Assembly: GCA_963768775.1 (NCBI GenBank) | Contig: CAVYIY010000008.1 | Coordinates: forward strand, 186,001-250,000 | Reading direction: 5' to 3' | DNA from: FEN-33 sp963768775 | Lineage (GTDB): Archaea > Thermoplasmatota > Thermoplasmata > Methanomassiliicoccales > UBA472 | Length of the DNA: 64,000 nt | In this document: positions 27,148-37,022 of the stretch, piece after piece | Numbering within the stretch: the first letter of the stretch is position 1 | How the letters are laid out: every line of letters starts with the position of its first letter | Translations under genes and position numbers: made by a program | Notes under the pieces: model-generated | The model's database searches: none | What the model was told of the DNA's origin: nothing | Seen by the model: only the letters and a program-made list of their open reading frames with translations

Positions 27148-27481
27148 ATGAAAGCTCAAGCAAGATCAGCGGTGTTGACGAAACGTCTGAGAATGATGTT
27201 CGGTCTGATCTATATCATCCTTCTTATCATCGCAGCATTCTTCCTCCTTCCCGACTATTGGTATCTCTGGCTCATCCTTGTATTGATTGTTCTCATCAGG
27301 GTAATCAGTTGGATATCGAGGAAGCAGAATTATCAAATGCAACAAGTGCAAGACCAATTTCTTCATGGAGAAGCGACGCTTTACCTTGGCTCCAAAACCC
27401 GCAGATCTCTATGGGGGCGAGAAGTCATTCAAATGCCCCAACTGCGGAAGCTTGGATGTCATTCCAATCAACAAGAAGTAA
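27148..27481 (+). CDS. Small membrane protein with C-terminal zinc ribbon (one frameshift)
   Basis: The first 60 codons from ATG 27148 encode a basic start and a helical hairpin in the membrane (about 16-55, IYIILLIIAAFFLLPDYWYL then LILVLIVLIRVI). The frame shifts by one base near 27339 (after ...RKQNY) into KCNKCKTNFFMEKRRFTLAP and FKCPNCGSLDVIPINKK, a complete two-knuckle zinc ribbon ending at TAA 27479-27481. Joined length is about 111 residues. The intact ribbon in the shifted frame argues that the break is an inserted base. The family is not recognised. Confidence 0.6.
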
Positions 27482-27545
27482 TGAAATCCAAGACCAATGC
27501 TCAGTTGATAAACGACTCCAAAGATGCATCTCTGGGCAAACGGCT

Positions 27546-28040
27546 CTATTTCGTACTCGTCTCGGACGTCCTTTGCATCGATCTTGGTCTGCGATCCTTA
27601 TGTGGCAGTCTCATCGCAATCACAGTTGTCTGGGAGACCTTGTCCGACCATCGCTGTCTCGGATCACCTTGGGTCGCAAGTCCGGCAAGCGTGTCGATGG
27701 GCAGGAAGATGTACCAGAAGAACTTCGGGACTGAGCGGATGGCCGCCTGCACGAAGCTTCCCTTATCGCCCAATGAGACGACCCTGAGTCCCATGAGGCG
27801 CTTCCCCCAAGTTCGTCCGAACAGCCCTTCGAGGAGCAAGCTGTAGACGAAAAGCCCCACTCCCGAAACCAAGCCGACGAGATAGGGATCGTCGATGCTC
27901 CCCTTCACGATCAAGGCTAGAGATATCGGCATCGTCACTATCGCCAGATCGACTATTGCGGCGACCAAGCGTTTCAGCCAATGTACCCGCAGCTCATGAT
28001 TGCTCGATAGAATATCGAGACCGGTTTGCATCCCATCCAC
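27546..28040 (-). CDS. RDD-family membrane protein
   Basis: This 164-residue protein has three hydrophobic segments. It carries the RDD family hallmarks: Arg in the first helix (LKRLVAAIVDLAIVTMPI), the conserved GRTWGKRLMGLRVV loop, and an Asp-containing element QGDPRQRWSDKVSQTTVI. RDD proteins are implicated in membrane transport or quality control, but the substrate is unknown. It converges on the zinc-ribbon membrane gene. The start is ATG 28040 or ATG 28031. Confidence 0.85.
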   Translation of the reverse strand: MDGMQTGLDILSSNHELRVHWLKRLVAAIVDLAIVTMPISLALIVKGSIDDPYLVGLVSGVGLFVYSLLLEGLFGRTWGKRLMGLRVVSLGDKGSFVQAAIRSVPKFFWYIFLPIDTLAGLATQGDPRQRWSDKVSQTTVIAMRLPHKDRRPRSMQRTSETSTK

Positions 28041-28143
28041 CCGTCCCTATATGCTCCGAAGAAGCTCTTAAGGGTTTGCGTCAGACAATTGTCATGCAAA
28101 TCGAATGGCCGGAAGAAACAATTTTTAACAGGGACATGGTACG

Positions 28144-28656
28144 ATGGGCGTCATGGTCGTTCTCTACATCTTCGACGAAGGCCAATGCGACCCGAAGAAG
28201 TGCACCGCCAAGAAGCTCCTCCGCTTCAAGTTGGCGCAGCCCTTGGCCTCGCTGCGCCGCCTGCCCCGCGGCAGCATCGTCCTCGATCCCCACTCGGAGA
28301 AATCGATCTCACGCGAGGATTCCGAGGCAGCCGAGAGGCACGGCATCGTCGTCCTCGACCTCTCCTGGAAGAACATCGAGTCTTTCCCCAAGCTTGGCGA
28401 GGACTTCCGCAGCCGCTCTCTCCCCTACCTCCTGGCCGCCAACCCGGTCAACTGGGGCAAGCCGATGAAGCTCACGTCGGCGGAGGCATTCGCCGCCTCC
28501 CTCTACATCATGGGCTTCAAGGAGCAAGCGAAAAAGGTCTTGGAGAAGCTGTCCTGGGGCCTCGGCTTCCTGGAGTTGAACAACGAGCCGCTGGAACGGT
28601 ACTCCGAAGCGAGGACGAGCGCCGAAGTCGTCGCCATCCAGTCAGATTACATCTAA
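28144..28656 (+). CDS. tsr3: 16S rRNA aminocarboxypropyltransferase Tsr3
   Basis: Tsr3 (formerly DUF367) transfers an aminocarboxypropyl group from SAM to a hypermodified uridine in the small-subunit rRNA. The 170-residue protein has the opening DEGQCDPKKCTAKKLLRFKL, the conserved IVLDPHSEKSISREDSE, LDLSWKNIE and LPYLLAANPVNWGKP, and the C-terminal ERYSEARTSAEVVAIQ. Length matches archaeal family members. It stands alone about 155 bp before mcm. Confidence 0.93.
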   Translation: MGVMVVLYIFDEGQCDPKKCTAKKLLRFKLAQPLASLRRLPRGSIVLDPHSEKSISREDSEAAERHGIVVLDLSWKNIESFPKLGEDFRSRSLPYLLAANPVNWGKPMKLTSAEAFAASLYIMGFKEQAKKVLEKLSWGLGFLELNNEPLERYSEARTSAEVVAIQSDYI

Positions 28657-28811
28657 TCAGCTCAGTTACGAACCTCCCTCCCATAAGTTAAGATAGATGG
28701 CGGTCGAGCAAGTGGAAATGATCTATCCCTTTAGAGCGTTTACCAATCCCGTGCGCGAGGCGCTTTATTTTAGCCCCGAATCGCATAAAGGGAAGGCCGC
28801 CCTGAAAGAGC

Positions 28812-31800
28812 GTGGCGGAGGTTGCCATTTTGCCAGACGATTACTCTGACGAGGACGTTATCGCGAGGTGGGAGGAGTTCCTTGAGTCCAGCGACTATCG
28901 GTTGAAGGTCATCGAGGTCGCCGATCATTATCCGGAGCAACGCTCCCTGCTCATCCCCTATTCCATGCTGGACCTGTTCGACCCCGATTTCTCGGACCAC
29001 ATCCTCCAGCATCCGGTCAGGTGCTTGCATCTGGGCAAGCAGGCGGTGAAGAAGATGCTCCCTCCGGGCAGGGAGGGGGTGGACGTGCACCTGCGGCTAA
29101 CAGGACTTCCGGCGGAGAGCAAGGTCGAGATCCGGCGCATCCGCAGCGAGCATCTGGGCAAGCTGATCTCCGTCGAGGGCTTGGTTCGAAAGGCTACCGA
29201 GGTCCGGCCGAAGATAATCGACGCGCTGTTCCAGTGCATGCGTTGCGGCGCGGTCATCAAGGAACCGCAGGAGGGCATGTTCTTCAAGGAGCCGCTGGAG
29301 TGCTACAAGGATCAGGGCGGTTGCGAGCGGACTTCGAGTTCCACCAAGTTCAAGCTTCTCTCCGAGGAGTCGAAGTACGTCGACACGCAGAAGATCGAGA
29401 TGCAGGAGAGCCCCGAGGGGCTGCGCGGCGGAGCGCAGCCTGAGCGGCTCACCGGCTTCATCGAGGACGATCTGGCCGGGTCGGTGGCCCCGGGTGACCG
29501 AGTGGTCATGAACGGCGTCGTCCGCTCGGTGCAGAAGGGCACGGTGCAGAAGTCCACGCTGTTCGACATCAACCTGGACGTGATGTCGGTGGAATTCAAG
29601 ACGCACGAGTACGAGGACGTGGTGATCAGCCAGGAGGACGAGGAGGAGATACTCGCTCAATCCCGCGATCCGGCGCTGTTCAAGAACATCATCGGCTCGA
29701 TATCGCCGACCATCTACGGCTACGACCGGGAGAAGGAGGCTATCGCGCTGCAATTGTTCGGCGGCGTGCATAAATCGCTCGACGACGGCACGAAGATCCG
29801 AGGCGACATCCACGTGCTGCTGGTCGGCGATCCAGGTGTAGCGAAGTGCGTCACCGGGGATGCCGATGTGCTCCTGGGGGACGGAACGACCAGGCCGATC
29901 AAGGAGATCGTGAAGGAAGCGGTAGCCAAGGGGGAGGTCCAGAGCGTCGACGACGGCGTTTGGACGCCGTTGGATATGATAGGTCATGAGCTTCTCCATG
30001 CGCGGGGCGATCGAGCCGGCCAAGGCGGTCAGGGCGTGGAAGCGCACCGCCCCGCCGCAAGTTGCTGCTCTTCAAGACCAAGGGTGGCAGGAAACTCACG
30101 GTCACGCCGACGCATCCGTTGTTCGTCCAGAACGCCCAATACATCCAATTCCGCGCCGCCAAGACGATCTACCTCGGTCAGTGCATCGCCATCGCCACCG
30201 GGCCGGGGACATGCGGGCCGGACGAGACCCATGGCCGCCGCCGCGGCCTCGATTGGGACCAGGTGGAGAGCATCGAGCCGATCGATGCCGCCAGAGCCGT
30301 TCGTCTACGACCTGGAGGTCGACGAGACGCACAACTTCGTGACCAACGACATCATCTCGCATAACAGCCAGATACTGCGCTACATGTCCGACCTGGCGCC
30401 GAGGGGCATCTACGCCTCCGGCAAGTCGTCCTCGGCCGCGGGCCTGTGCGTCGCTCCCGACTCCAAGATTTTGGTCGACGGAAAGCCGGTCAAGATCGGG
30501 GAGTTCGTGGAATCGAAGCTGACCGCGCCGAACGAAACGAAAGCCCGGCATTTGGACGCAGGAGACCAACGGGCACAAGGTCGCGTCGGTCAAGACCGGC
30601 CTTGATCGAGGGCAAGGAACTGCGGTCGGTTTGGAGGTTAAACACCCCTTCATTTCTTGTGGAGATAATCAACTGCTGGGGGACATAGGATAACGCTTAC
30701 ACCGGAAACAAAGGTTATGGCGAAGGCGATTCGGCATGGTCGGGGCTTTCTCGCGATGTGATAGCCTTTCGCCGGGGGACGAGGCTTTGGTCCGTAGTCG
30801 ATGGTGAAATGAGGTGGGTCGCTTTGGCAGAGAAGCGCGAGGTCCGGGAGAACCTTCCTTCCCACGTTTACGATCTCACCGTCAACGACAGCCATTGCTT
30901 CATCGCGAACGGGTTCGCGGTTCACAACACCGCCGCGGCGGTCAAGGACGACTTCGGCGAGGGGCGATGGACTTTGGAGGCAGGCGCCCTGGTCTTGGCA
31001 GATATGGGACTAGCCGCCATCGATGAGCTCGACAAGATGACCGATCAGGACCGGAGCGCGATGCACGAGGCGATGGAATCCCAGTGCTACGACGCCGATA
31101 CGGAGGTTCTGACCAAGGACGGGTGGAAATACTTCTCGGAATTGGTCGAAGAAGATAGGATTGCGACCCTATCCCCAAGCGGCTACCTGGAGTATCGGAA
31201 GCCGGTCACTTCCTTCTCTTCAATGTATGAAGGACGACTTTTCAGAATACGGACCAGTCAACTCGACCTGGCGGTCACCCCCAATCACAACATGTACGTC
31301 AGCGTTCACCGAAGGGCGGGCGAGTGGGGGGAATATGGACTACGAAGAATGGACCTTCTGCCTCAAGGGAAGCAGCTCAAATTCAAGAAGAATGCGCTCT
31401 GGAAGGGCAGGGAATCGGAATGGTTCATCCTGCCCCCGGTGATGAAGTTCAAGAATCAGAACGATTCGGGCGCTCTCACCGAAGCGCGAAGATATCGAAT
31501 GGATGACTGGCTCGAGTTCTTGGGGTACTTCATTTCGGAGGGGTCGGTCCAGTTCACGAAGGACGTGCCCTACCGGGTCAACATAAGCCAGGTGTCTTGC
31601 AAGGACAAGATCGAAAGGATCAAGAATTGCATCGAGCGATTGGGTTTCAAGTTCTCCTACGATGGGCACAACTTCGCCATCTCCGACAAGCAACTGGCAT
31701 CTCACATGTCAGAATTGGGGAAGACGGGTGACAAGCATGTGCCAAGAGACCTCCTCAAGCTTTCTTCAAGGCAGCTGAGCATCCTCCTCGAGGCTCTCAT

Positions 31801-33089
31801 GTTGGGAGACGGCACGATAAGCAATATGACCGGTCACAGGGTCTATTGCACGTCTTCGAAGAGACTCGCAGATGATGTCCAGGAGATTGCGCTGAAGTGT
31901 GGAGTCGCAGGGAACGTCCGTCTCGTCAGCGAGCCCGGTAGGAAGAGCATCATCAAGGGGCGAGAGGTCGAGTCGACGCTCCAGCACTTCAATGTCTCGA
32001 TCCTCGATGGAAATGGCAGGAACACCTGCGAGACGATCGCCTCACCCATCTGCTCTCTGGTCCTCGGGACTTATGTCATGAACTCGGGGATGACCAAGTG
32101 CGTCGAGTTGAGCAAGGACTCAAGCATTGAAACAGAAGAGTATTCCGGCATGATCCACTGCGTTGAGGTGCCGAATCATGTCATTTACGTGCGGCGCAAT
32201 GGCCTCCCGGTCTGGTGCGGGAACAGTGTCTCCGTAGCGAAGGCCGGCATCACCGCCCGCCTTCAGTGCCGCTGCTCCATCCTCGGCGCCGCGAACCCCA
32301 AGTATGGACGGTTCGAGGAATCGCAGTTCATCGCGGACCAGATCGACCTTCCTCCGGCGCTCATGTCCCGTTTCGACATGATCTTCGCCATGACCGACAA
32401 GCCGGAGGCGGAGAAGGACTCCAGGATCACCAAGCACATCCTCAGCGCGCACCGGCGCGGCGAGATCTTCGAGAACGAGGACAAGATGGTGGAGGATTCC
32501 GAGGACATCAAGCGTATGCTCCTGGAGACCGAGGGCCTGAAGCCCACCTATTCCAAGGAGTTCTTCCGCAAGTACATCGCCTATTCCAAGCGCTTCTCGC
32601 CCATCCTGAGCGACGATGCCATGAGGCTCATCACCGACAATTATCTGATGATACGCAAGCAGGGCGAGGGGGAAGGGAAGTCCGTTCCGATCACTGCGCG
32701 TCAGCTGGAAGCATACGTTCGGCTGTCGGAGGCGAGCGCTCGCGCTCGTTTGAGCAAGGTCGTCACCCTGGACGATGCCAAAAGAGCGCGTCGGCATCGT
32801 GGAGTACTATCTGCGCAAGATCGCCGGGGAGGGCGGCGGGCTGGATATTGACATCATCGCCACCGGCACCTCGAAGTCGCAGAGGGAGCAGATACTGGTG
32901 ATCCGCGACCTGATCCGCAACAACGCGGAGAAGACCGGCATCGGCATCGAGCAGCTGATAATGCTGGCGAAGGAGGATAACATTCCCGAGGAGCGTGTCA
33001 GGACGTTGCTGAAGCGCCTTGCCGATAATGGGGAGGTCTACTCGCCGCAGGGCGGGTTCTATAAGCTGGCCTCGGAGGGTAACGAATGA
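28812..33089 (+). CDS. mcm: Replicative helicase MCM with three inteins (frameshifted)
   Basis: MCM is the replicative helicase. The start GTG 28812 leads into the N-terminal domain with its zinc finger (CMRC ... CYKDQGGC). The AAA+ core is split by three inteins (29847-30365, 30447-30928, 31085-32224). The extein then reads continuously: HVLLVGDPGVAK+SQILRYM, SSSAAGL+TAAAVKDDFGEG, MHEAMESQ+SVSVAKAGITA. After them come Walker-like IDELDKM, the arginine finger region LMSRFDMIF and a C-terminal winged helix. Removing the inteins leaves about 710 residues, normal for archaeal MCM. The frame breaks inside inteins 1 and 2 and once in the extein near 32785 (AKRA to VGIVEYYL). The gene is followed by DUF424, overlapping by 4 bp, and nmd3. 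An ORB-like sequence lies inside intein 2. Confidence 0.95.
29847..30365 (+). mobile_element. MCM intein 1 (mini-intein in Walker A, frameshifted)
   Basis: This intein is inserted between Lys and Ser of the Walker A motif (GDPGVAK | SQ). It begins with Cys in block A (CVTGDADVLLGDGTTRPIKE), has block B TPTHPLF, and ends NFVTNDIISHN before Ser. About 172 residues, with no homing endonuclease. Three one-base insertions (near 29987, 30060 and 30296) move the frame through all three phases and back. Confidence 0.85.
30447..30928 (+). mobile_element. MCM intein 2 (mini-intein, frameshifted)
   Basis: This intein is inserted in SSSAAGL | TAAAVKDDF. It begins CVAPDSKILVDGKPVKIGEF, has block B TPETKVMAKAIRHGRGF, and ends SHCFIANGFAVHN before Thr. 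About 160 residues and no endonuclease domain. The frame breaks near 30546, 30690 and 30749; the last is simply a missing T in a T run. An ORB-like 20-mer sits at 30645-30664. Confidence 0.8.
30645..30664 (-). promoter_or_regulatory. ORB-like sequence inside mcm intein 2
   Basis: The minus strand reads CTCCACAAGAAATGAAGGGG, identical at 18 of 20 positions to ORB box 2 beside orc1. It lies in intein coding sequence. Function is unproven, but a match this close is unlikely by chance in 64 kb. Confidence 0.5.
31085..32224 (+). mobile_element. MCM intein 3 with LAGLIDADG homing endonuclease
   Basis: This is an uninterrupted 380-residue intein inserted in MHEAMESQ | SVSVAKAG. It begins CYDADTEVLTKDGWKYFSEL, has block B TPNHNMYVS, and carries two LAGLIDADG-like motifs (LEFLGYFISEGS and LLEALMLGDGTIS), so it could still be mobile. 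It ends VIYVRRNGLPVWCGN before Ser. The penultimate residue is Gly where most inteins have His, a known but less common variant. Confidence 0.9.
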
Positions 33090-33376
33090 TCACCGTTCGA
33101 GTGTATCGAAAAGGCTCGGACACGTTGGTCGCGGCCTGCGACAAAGAGCTGCTGGGTAAGACCTTCAGGGAGGGCGAGCTAAGGTTGGAGGTCACCTCGT
33201 TCTACGAGGGCGAGGATGCGAACGAGGAGATGCTCCTCAACAGGCTCTCGTTCTGCACCGTGGCCAACCTGGTGGGCAAGAAGACCGTCTCCATCGCCAC
33301 CAAGCATAACTTGATTAACGACGATTGTGTAATCACGATCGATGGCGTGCCCCATGTCCAGCTGGTGAAGATGTAA
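33086..33376 (+). CDS. DUF424 family protein
   Basis: This 96-residue archaeal protein has the DUF424 pattern: KGSDTLVAACDKELLGKTFR near the N-terminus and ATKHNLINDDCVITIDGVPH near the C-terminus. It overlaps the mcm stop by 4 bp and is followed by nmd3. The linkage with translation and ribosome-export-like genes is a recurring archaeal context, but its biochemical role is not established. Confidence 0.85.
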   Translation: MITVRVYRKGSDTLVAACDKELLGKTFREGELRLEVTSFYEGEDANEEMLLNRLSFCTVANLVGKKTVSIATKHNLINDDCVITIDGVPHVQLVKM

Positions 33377-33377
33377 T

Positions 33378-34403
33378 ATGTTCTGTGTCCGTTGCGGACG
33401 CGAGGGCTCCACCTACGAGAGCCTGTGCGTCGAGTGCTTCCTGGAGAACACGCGCTTCACCAGCATCAGCGATCATGTCGACCTGATGATCTGCTACCAT
33501 TGCAGAGAATATCTTATCAATGCGCGTTGGAAGAGGATGAGCCTGGACGAGGCGATACGAGAGGTAGCGACGGATGCGATCGTGGTGAGGCGCGGCTCCG
33601 AGCTGGCGCACGTCCGCGCCGAAGTGGACGAGGCCGACCCGCGCAACTTCCACGTGCGCTTGTACATAGACATTGAGCATGGCAACCTCAAGGTGAAGGA
33701 GGATCTGCACACCATCGTCCGGCTCAAGAACACCGTCTGTCCCCGCTGCTCCAAGATCATTGGCAACTACTACGAGAGCATCATCCAGATACGCGGTCGG
33801 GAAAGAAAGCTCTCCGAGGGGCAGAAGGAACGCATCTACACCGCGCTGAGGAAGCGGGTGGACGAAGCGCAAGAAGAGAACCGGGAGATGTTCATCTCCA
33901 AGCTGGAGGAGGTCCCCGGCGGCTTCGACGCCTACCTTTCCTCCATCTCCCTGGCGAAGTCGATATCCAAGGAGCTGGGCGACCGCTTCGGGGGCGAGGT
34001 CAAGGAATCGTCCACCCTGGTCACGCAGAAGGACGGCAAGGACGTTTACCGGGTAACGTACTTGGTCCGCCTGCCCTCCTACCTCAGGGGCGAGGTTGTC
34101 TCGCTGAAGGGCAAGCCGCATCTGGTGATATCGATCGCCTCCAACAGCACCAAGCTGCTGAACCTGAAGACGAACGAGCCGATCAACCTGCCCAACGCCG
34201 ACCTATATGAGGTCAGGGTGCTGGCGCGCAAGCAGGACATCCTGGACGCCGTTGTGCTGAGCGAAACGGCGAAGGAGCTGCAGATCATGCACCCAATCAA
34301 TTTCAGCACCATCGAGGTGCGCAAGCCGCCAGGGTTCAAGCACGAGGGCGAGACAGTGAAGGTTATCATCCACGAGGAGGAGACCTATCTCCTCCCCGGC
34401 TGA
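33378..34403 (+). CDS. NMD3 family ribosome biogenesis protein
   Basis: This is a 341-residue homologue of eukaryotic NMD3, the 60S export adaptor. In archaea it is assumed to act in large-subunit maturation. The N-terminal zinc-binding cysteines are CVRCGREG ... CVECF (C3, C6, C17, C20) and MICYHC, with a further CPRCSK pair around residue 118. The rest is the NMD3 core with beta-rich C-terminal OB/SH3-like domains. It starts one base after the DUF424 stop and is co-directional with mcm. Confidence 0.9.
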   Translation: MFCVRCGREGSTYESLCVECFLENTRFTSISDHVDLMICYHCREYLINARWKRMSLDEAIREVATDAIVVRRGSELAHVRAEVDEADPRNFHVRLYIDIEHGNLKVKEDLHTIVRLKNTVCPRCSKIIGNYYESIIQIRGRERKLSEGQKERIYTALRKRVDEAQEENREMFISKLEEVPGGFDAYLSSISLAKSISKELGDRFGGEVKESSTLVTQKDGKDVYRVTYLVRLPSYLRGEVVSLKGKPHLVISIASNSTKLLNLKTNEPINLPNADLYEVRVLARKQDILDAVVLSETAKELQIMHPINFSTIEVRKPPGFKHEGETVKVIIHEEETYLLPG

Positions 34404-35143
34404 TCTGCGGGGAATTCAGATTCGAGGAGCTGCGCGAACCTTTGCGCCGCCCGCTCGACCTCCTTTTCGTCTCCTTTGATGACTACCAGATTCCCGCGCT
34501 CCCTCCAGTTCTCCTTGGGCAGGGAGGACACGCGGACCTTGAACTCTTTCACGATGATCTGGAACAGATGCTCCATTTCCGACTCAATGTGCCTCACCCA
34601 GATCTCCCTCTCGGTGATCCCGTCCGCCTCTATCAGGGGGAGGACGTGCTCGCGGAACATCGCCAGCATCTCCTTGGGGAAGCCAGGGAGGCAGATGATC
34701 GTCATGCCACCCTTCGTGGCCAGGATCCCGGAGGCTATCCCAACAGGGTTCCACAGCGCCTTGCTGCCACGCGGGACCATTGCCATTAGCCATGCCTCCT
34801 TCCGCGGTTCGACCTCATTGCCATGGCGCCGGGCGAACGTCTCCCTCAGCCATCCCGCGGCATCCTGGTCCAGGACCAGAGCCTCGTCGAGGTAGCGCGC
34901 CACAGCATGCCTGGTGAGGTCGTCCAGCGTCGGCCCGAGGCCCCCGGTCACGATGACCAGTGCCGCGCCGTTGCGCTCGCATGCCTCCAGCTCATCAATC
35001 ATCGCCTTCGGGTCGTCCATGACCACGGCGATGCGGCTGATGTGGGCGCTCCTGGCGCGGATCAGTCCGATGATCTCCGCCGGATAGGGGTCGGTCTGGC
35101 CGGTAAGCAGCTCGTCGCCCACGACCAGGAGTTCGATGCGCAT
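34385..35143 (-). CDS. CinA/MoaB-like molybdopterin-binding domain protein
   Basis: This 252-residue protein has the MoCF_biosynth (CinA N-terminal) fold. The motif VVGDELLTGQTDPYPAEII is at the N-terminus, followed by VTGGLGPTLDDLTRHAVARY and the LPGFPKEMLAMF loop. It lacks the C-terminal CinA deamidase domain. Related proteins act in NAD or FAD pyrophosphatase-type reactions or molybdopterin chemistry, so the exact role is open. It converges on nmd3, overlapping its 3' end by 19 bp, and directly follows the ABC permease gene. Confidence 0.85.
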   Translation of the reverse strand: MRIELLVVGDELLTGQTDPYPAEIIGLIRARSAHISRIAVVMDDPKAMIDELEACERNGAALVIVTGGLGPTLDDLTRHAVARYLDEALVLDQDAAGWLRETFARRHGNEVEPRKEAWLMAMVPRGSKALWNPVGIASGILATKGGMTIICLPGFPKEMLAMFREHVLPLIEADGITEREIWVRHIESEMEHLFQIIVKEFKVRVSSLPKENWRERGNLVVIKGDEKEVERAAQRFAQLLESEFPADQPGRR

Positions 35144-35145
35144 GC

Positions 35146-35991
35146 CTAACCGACCATTTCCCTTCGCTTGAAGAGGATCAGGCTAAGGGCGCCTAATACC
35201 AGGGTATATCCGAGCATGGTCACGACCGCGATGGTCACATCAGGGTAGAAGTTGTACAAGGTCAGATTCTGCCCTCCTACATGCATCGTCCGGCTGAAAT
35301 CGACTGGATATGGCGTCTCCAGGATATAGCCCACCGAGCCGCCAGCGAACGAGAGCGACACGTCCGGCTTCACTCCTCCGAGACCTCCCACGGTGGAATC
35401 GACTATCGGAAGGATCAGAAAGAGCAGCGCGAAAGTGAAGACGAGCGCTCCGGTCGAGCCCTTCATCAGCGCGCTGAGGAAGAACCCCACCCCGATGCAG
35501 GCAATCGCGTAAAGCAACGCAAGCAGCAGCGAATAGAACGCGAGGATGGTCACGCTGCCAGTCACTGCCACTCCGGAGATCATCGCCACCCCATACCAAA
35601 TAATTACGGCGCCACCGATGATGATGACACTGGCTAGGAACTTGCCTGCGAACAGGACCGACTTCTTCAATGGATTGGGGAAGATCAGATAACCAGTTCG
35701 GTTCTGGTATTCACTGACGATCGCGTCACCGGCGAACAACGTCGCCCCGATGGCCAATAGCAGGTTGATGGCGTTGGGACCGGTGAAAGTGGATATGAAC
35801 CCATTTGGATCGTTGTTGTAATGGTGCCCGAGCAGCGGCGGCAGGGCGAGTATGAGTAACAACAGGATCGTCTCGAGGACGAGAAAGCCAAGGAGCCTCC
35901 TGCTCCTGAGGTGCTTGTAGATATCGTAGCGGGTTACGAACATCAATTGCTTCAAGTCCGAGGGCGGATTCCGTTTCAGTATGGTTGCCAT
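35146..35991 (-). CDS. ABC-2 type transporter permease
   Basis: This is a permease of about 281 residues with six membrane spans (first LLGFLVLETILLLLILALPP; last VTMLGYTLVLGALSLILF). A larger external loop before the last span includes YPVDFSRTMHVGGQNLTLYN. The start is ATG 35991, just after ribosome-binding site GAGGTGA, which overlaps the stop of the ATP-binding gene, so translation is coupled. The substrate is unknown. Confidence 0.85.
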   Translation of the reverse strand: MATILKRNPPSDLKQLMFVTRYDIYKHLRSRRLLGFLVLETILLLLILALPPLLGHHYNNDPNGFISTFTGPNAINLLLAIGATLFAGDAIVSEYQNRTGYLIFPNPLKKSVLFAGKFLASVIIIGGAVIIWYGVAMISGVAVTGSVTILAFYSLLLALLYAIACIGVGFFLSALMKGSTGALVFTFALLFLILPIVDSTVGGLGGVKPDVSLSFAGGSVGYILETPYPVDFSRTMHVGGQNLTLYNFYPDVTIAVVTMLGYTLVLGALSLILFKRREMVG

Positions 35992-35996
35992 TTCTA

Positions 35997-36942
35997 TCAC
36001 CTCGAGCTCTTTATCAAGCTCATGTACAGGGTCTCGAGCGCCAAGCCCGATTCCTTGAAGGAGACGATCTTAAGGCCTTGCGATTGCAGGTACAGCAGGA
36101 GCTGCGCCTGCTCCTCCTCTCCTCCTTTGAAGTCCAACTGGAAGTTATTCGGTGTCAGGACGTTCAAGAGCTCGACTCCCTGGTAGGTTCGGACCTTGTC
36201 CATCGCTTCCCCGGACACCTGGTTGGCGAGGCGCACCTCCAATCGCTTGCTCTCGACCTTCGACATCAATGCGCCCACGGTATCATATGCCAGCAACTTG
36301 CCATGATCGATCATGGCGACCTCGGAGCATATCTCCTGCACCTCGTTGAGCATATGGGACGACATGAACACGGTGTAATCCCGCTTCTTGAGCTCTAAGA
36401 GGACCTCGCGCACCTCGACCATGCCTCGCGGGTCCAGGCCAGAGGTCGGCTCGTCAAGGATGATCACGCTCGGCTCGTGAAGCAATGCCTGTGCCAGCGC
36501 TATCCTCTGTTTCATTCCTTTGGAGAACTTGCCGATGCGGATGGCAGACCATTCGGTCATCTTCACCAGCTCGAGCACATCCTTGCTTCGCTTGCGCGAT
36601 GTCCTCCTTGGACATGCCCCGCAGAGACCCGAGGTACTCGAACGTCTCCATCGGTGTGAGGAAAGGATAGAACTCGGGCGTCTCGACCACCGCTCCGATG
36701 TCCGAGAGTGCGTTCTTCGGGTCGGAGACCACGTCCACGCCGTTCAGGTACGCCTTCCCTGACGTGATGGTCAGCAGATTCGTGAGCATCTTAATGGTGG
36801 TGGTCTTCCCCGCACCATTCGGCCCGAGGAAGCCAACAAATGAATTCCTCTTGACCTTGAGGTTGAGGGCATCGACGGCCTTGAAGTTGTTACCATAATC
36901 CTTGGTCAGATTCTCAAGAACAATCGGGTCTTCCATCGCCAA
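35997..36942 (-). CDS. ABC transporter ATP-binding protein (one frameshift)
   Basis: This is the ATPase of an ABC-2 exporter of about 315 residues. Walker A is GFLGPNGAGKTTTIKML and the Q-loop region is VVETPEFYPFLTPMETF. The frame shifts by one inserted base near 36585 (EDIAQAK to KDVLELVKMTEW), then continues with signature FSKGMKQRIALAQALL, Walker B VIILDEPTSGLDP and H-loop MSSHML. A C-terminal domain of about 90 residues follows. Both halves are well conserved, so the break is probably an assembly error. ATG 36936 is an alternative start. Confidence 0.88.
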
Positions 36943-37022
36943 ACCTGCCTAGAGCGCATAGGTAGCTCCTATAAAAAGGGATATCGCTCGCTGACCGAGG
37001 GGCTTCTTAAACCCTCAGGGAG

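Noticed and set aside
27482..27846. Continuation of the plus-strand frame from 27148 to 27846
   Set aside because: Past about 27339 this frame reads antisense to the RDD gene, while the shifted frame carries a complete zinc ribbon and a stop at 27481, so the longer frame is not real.
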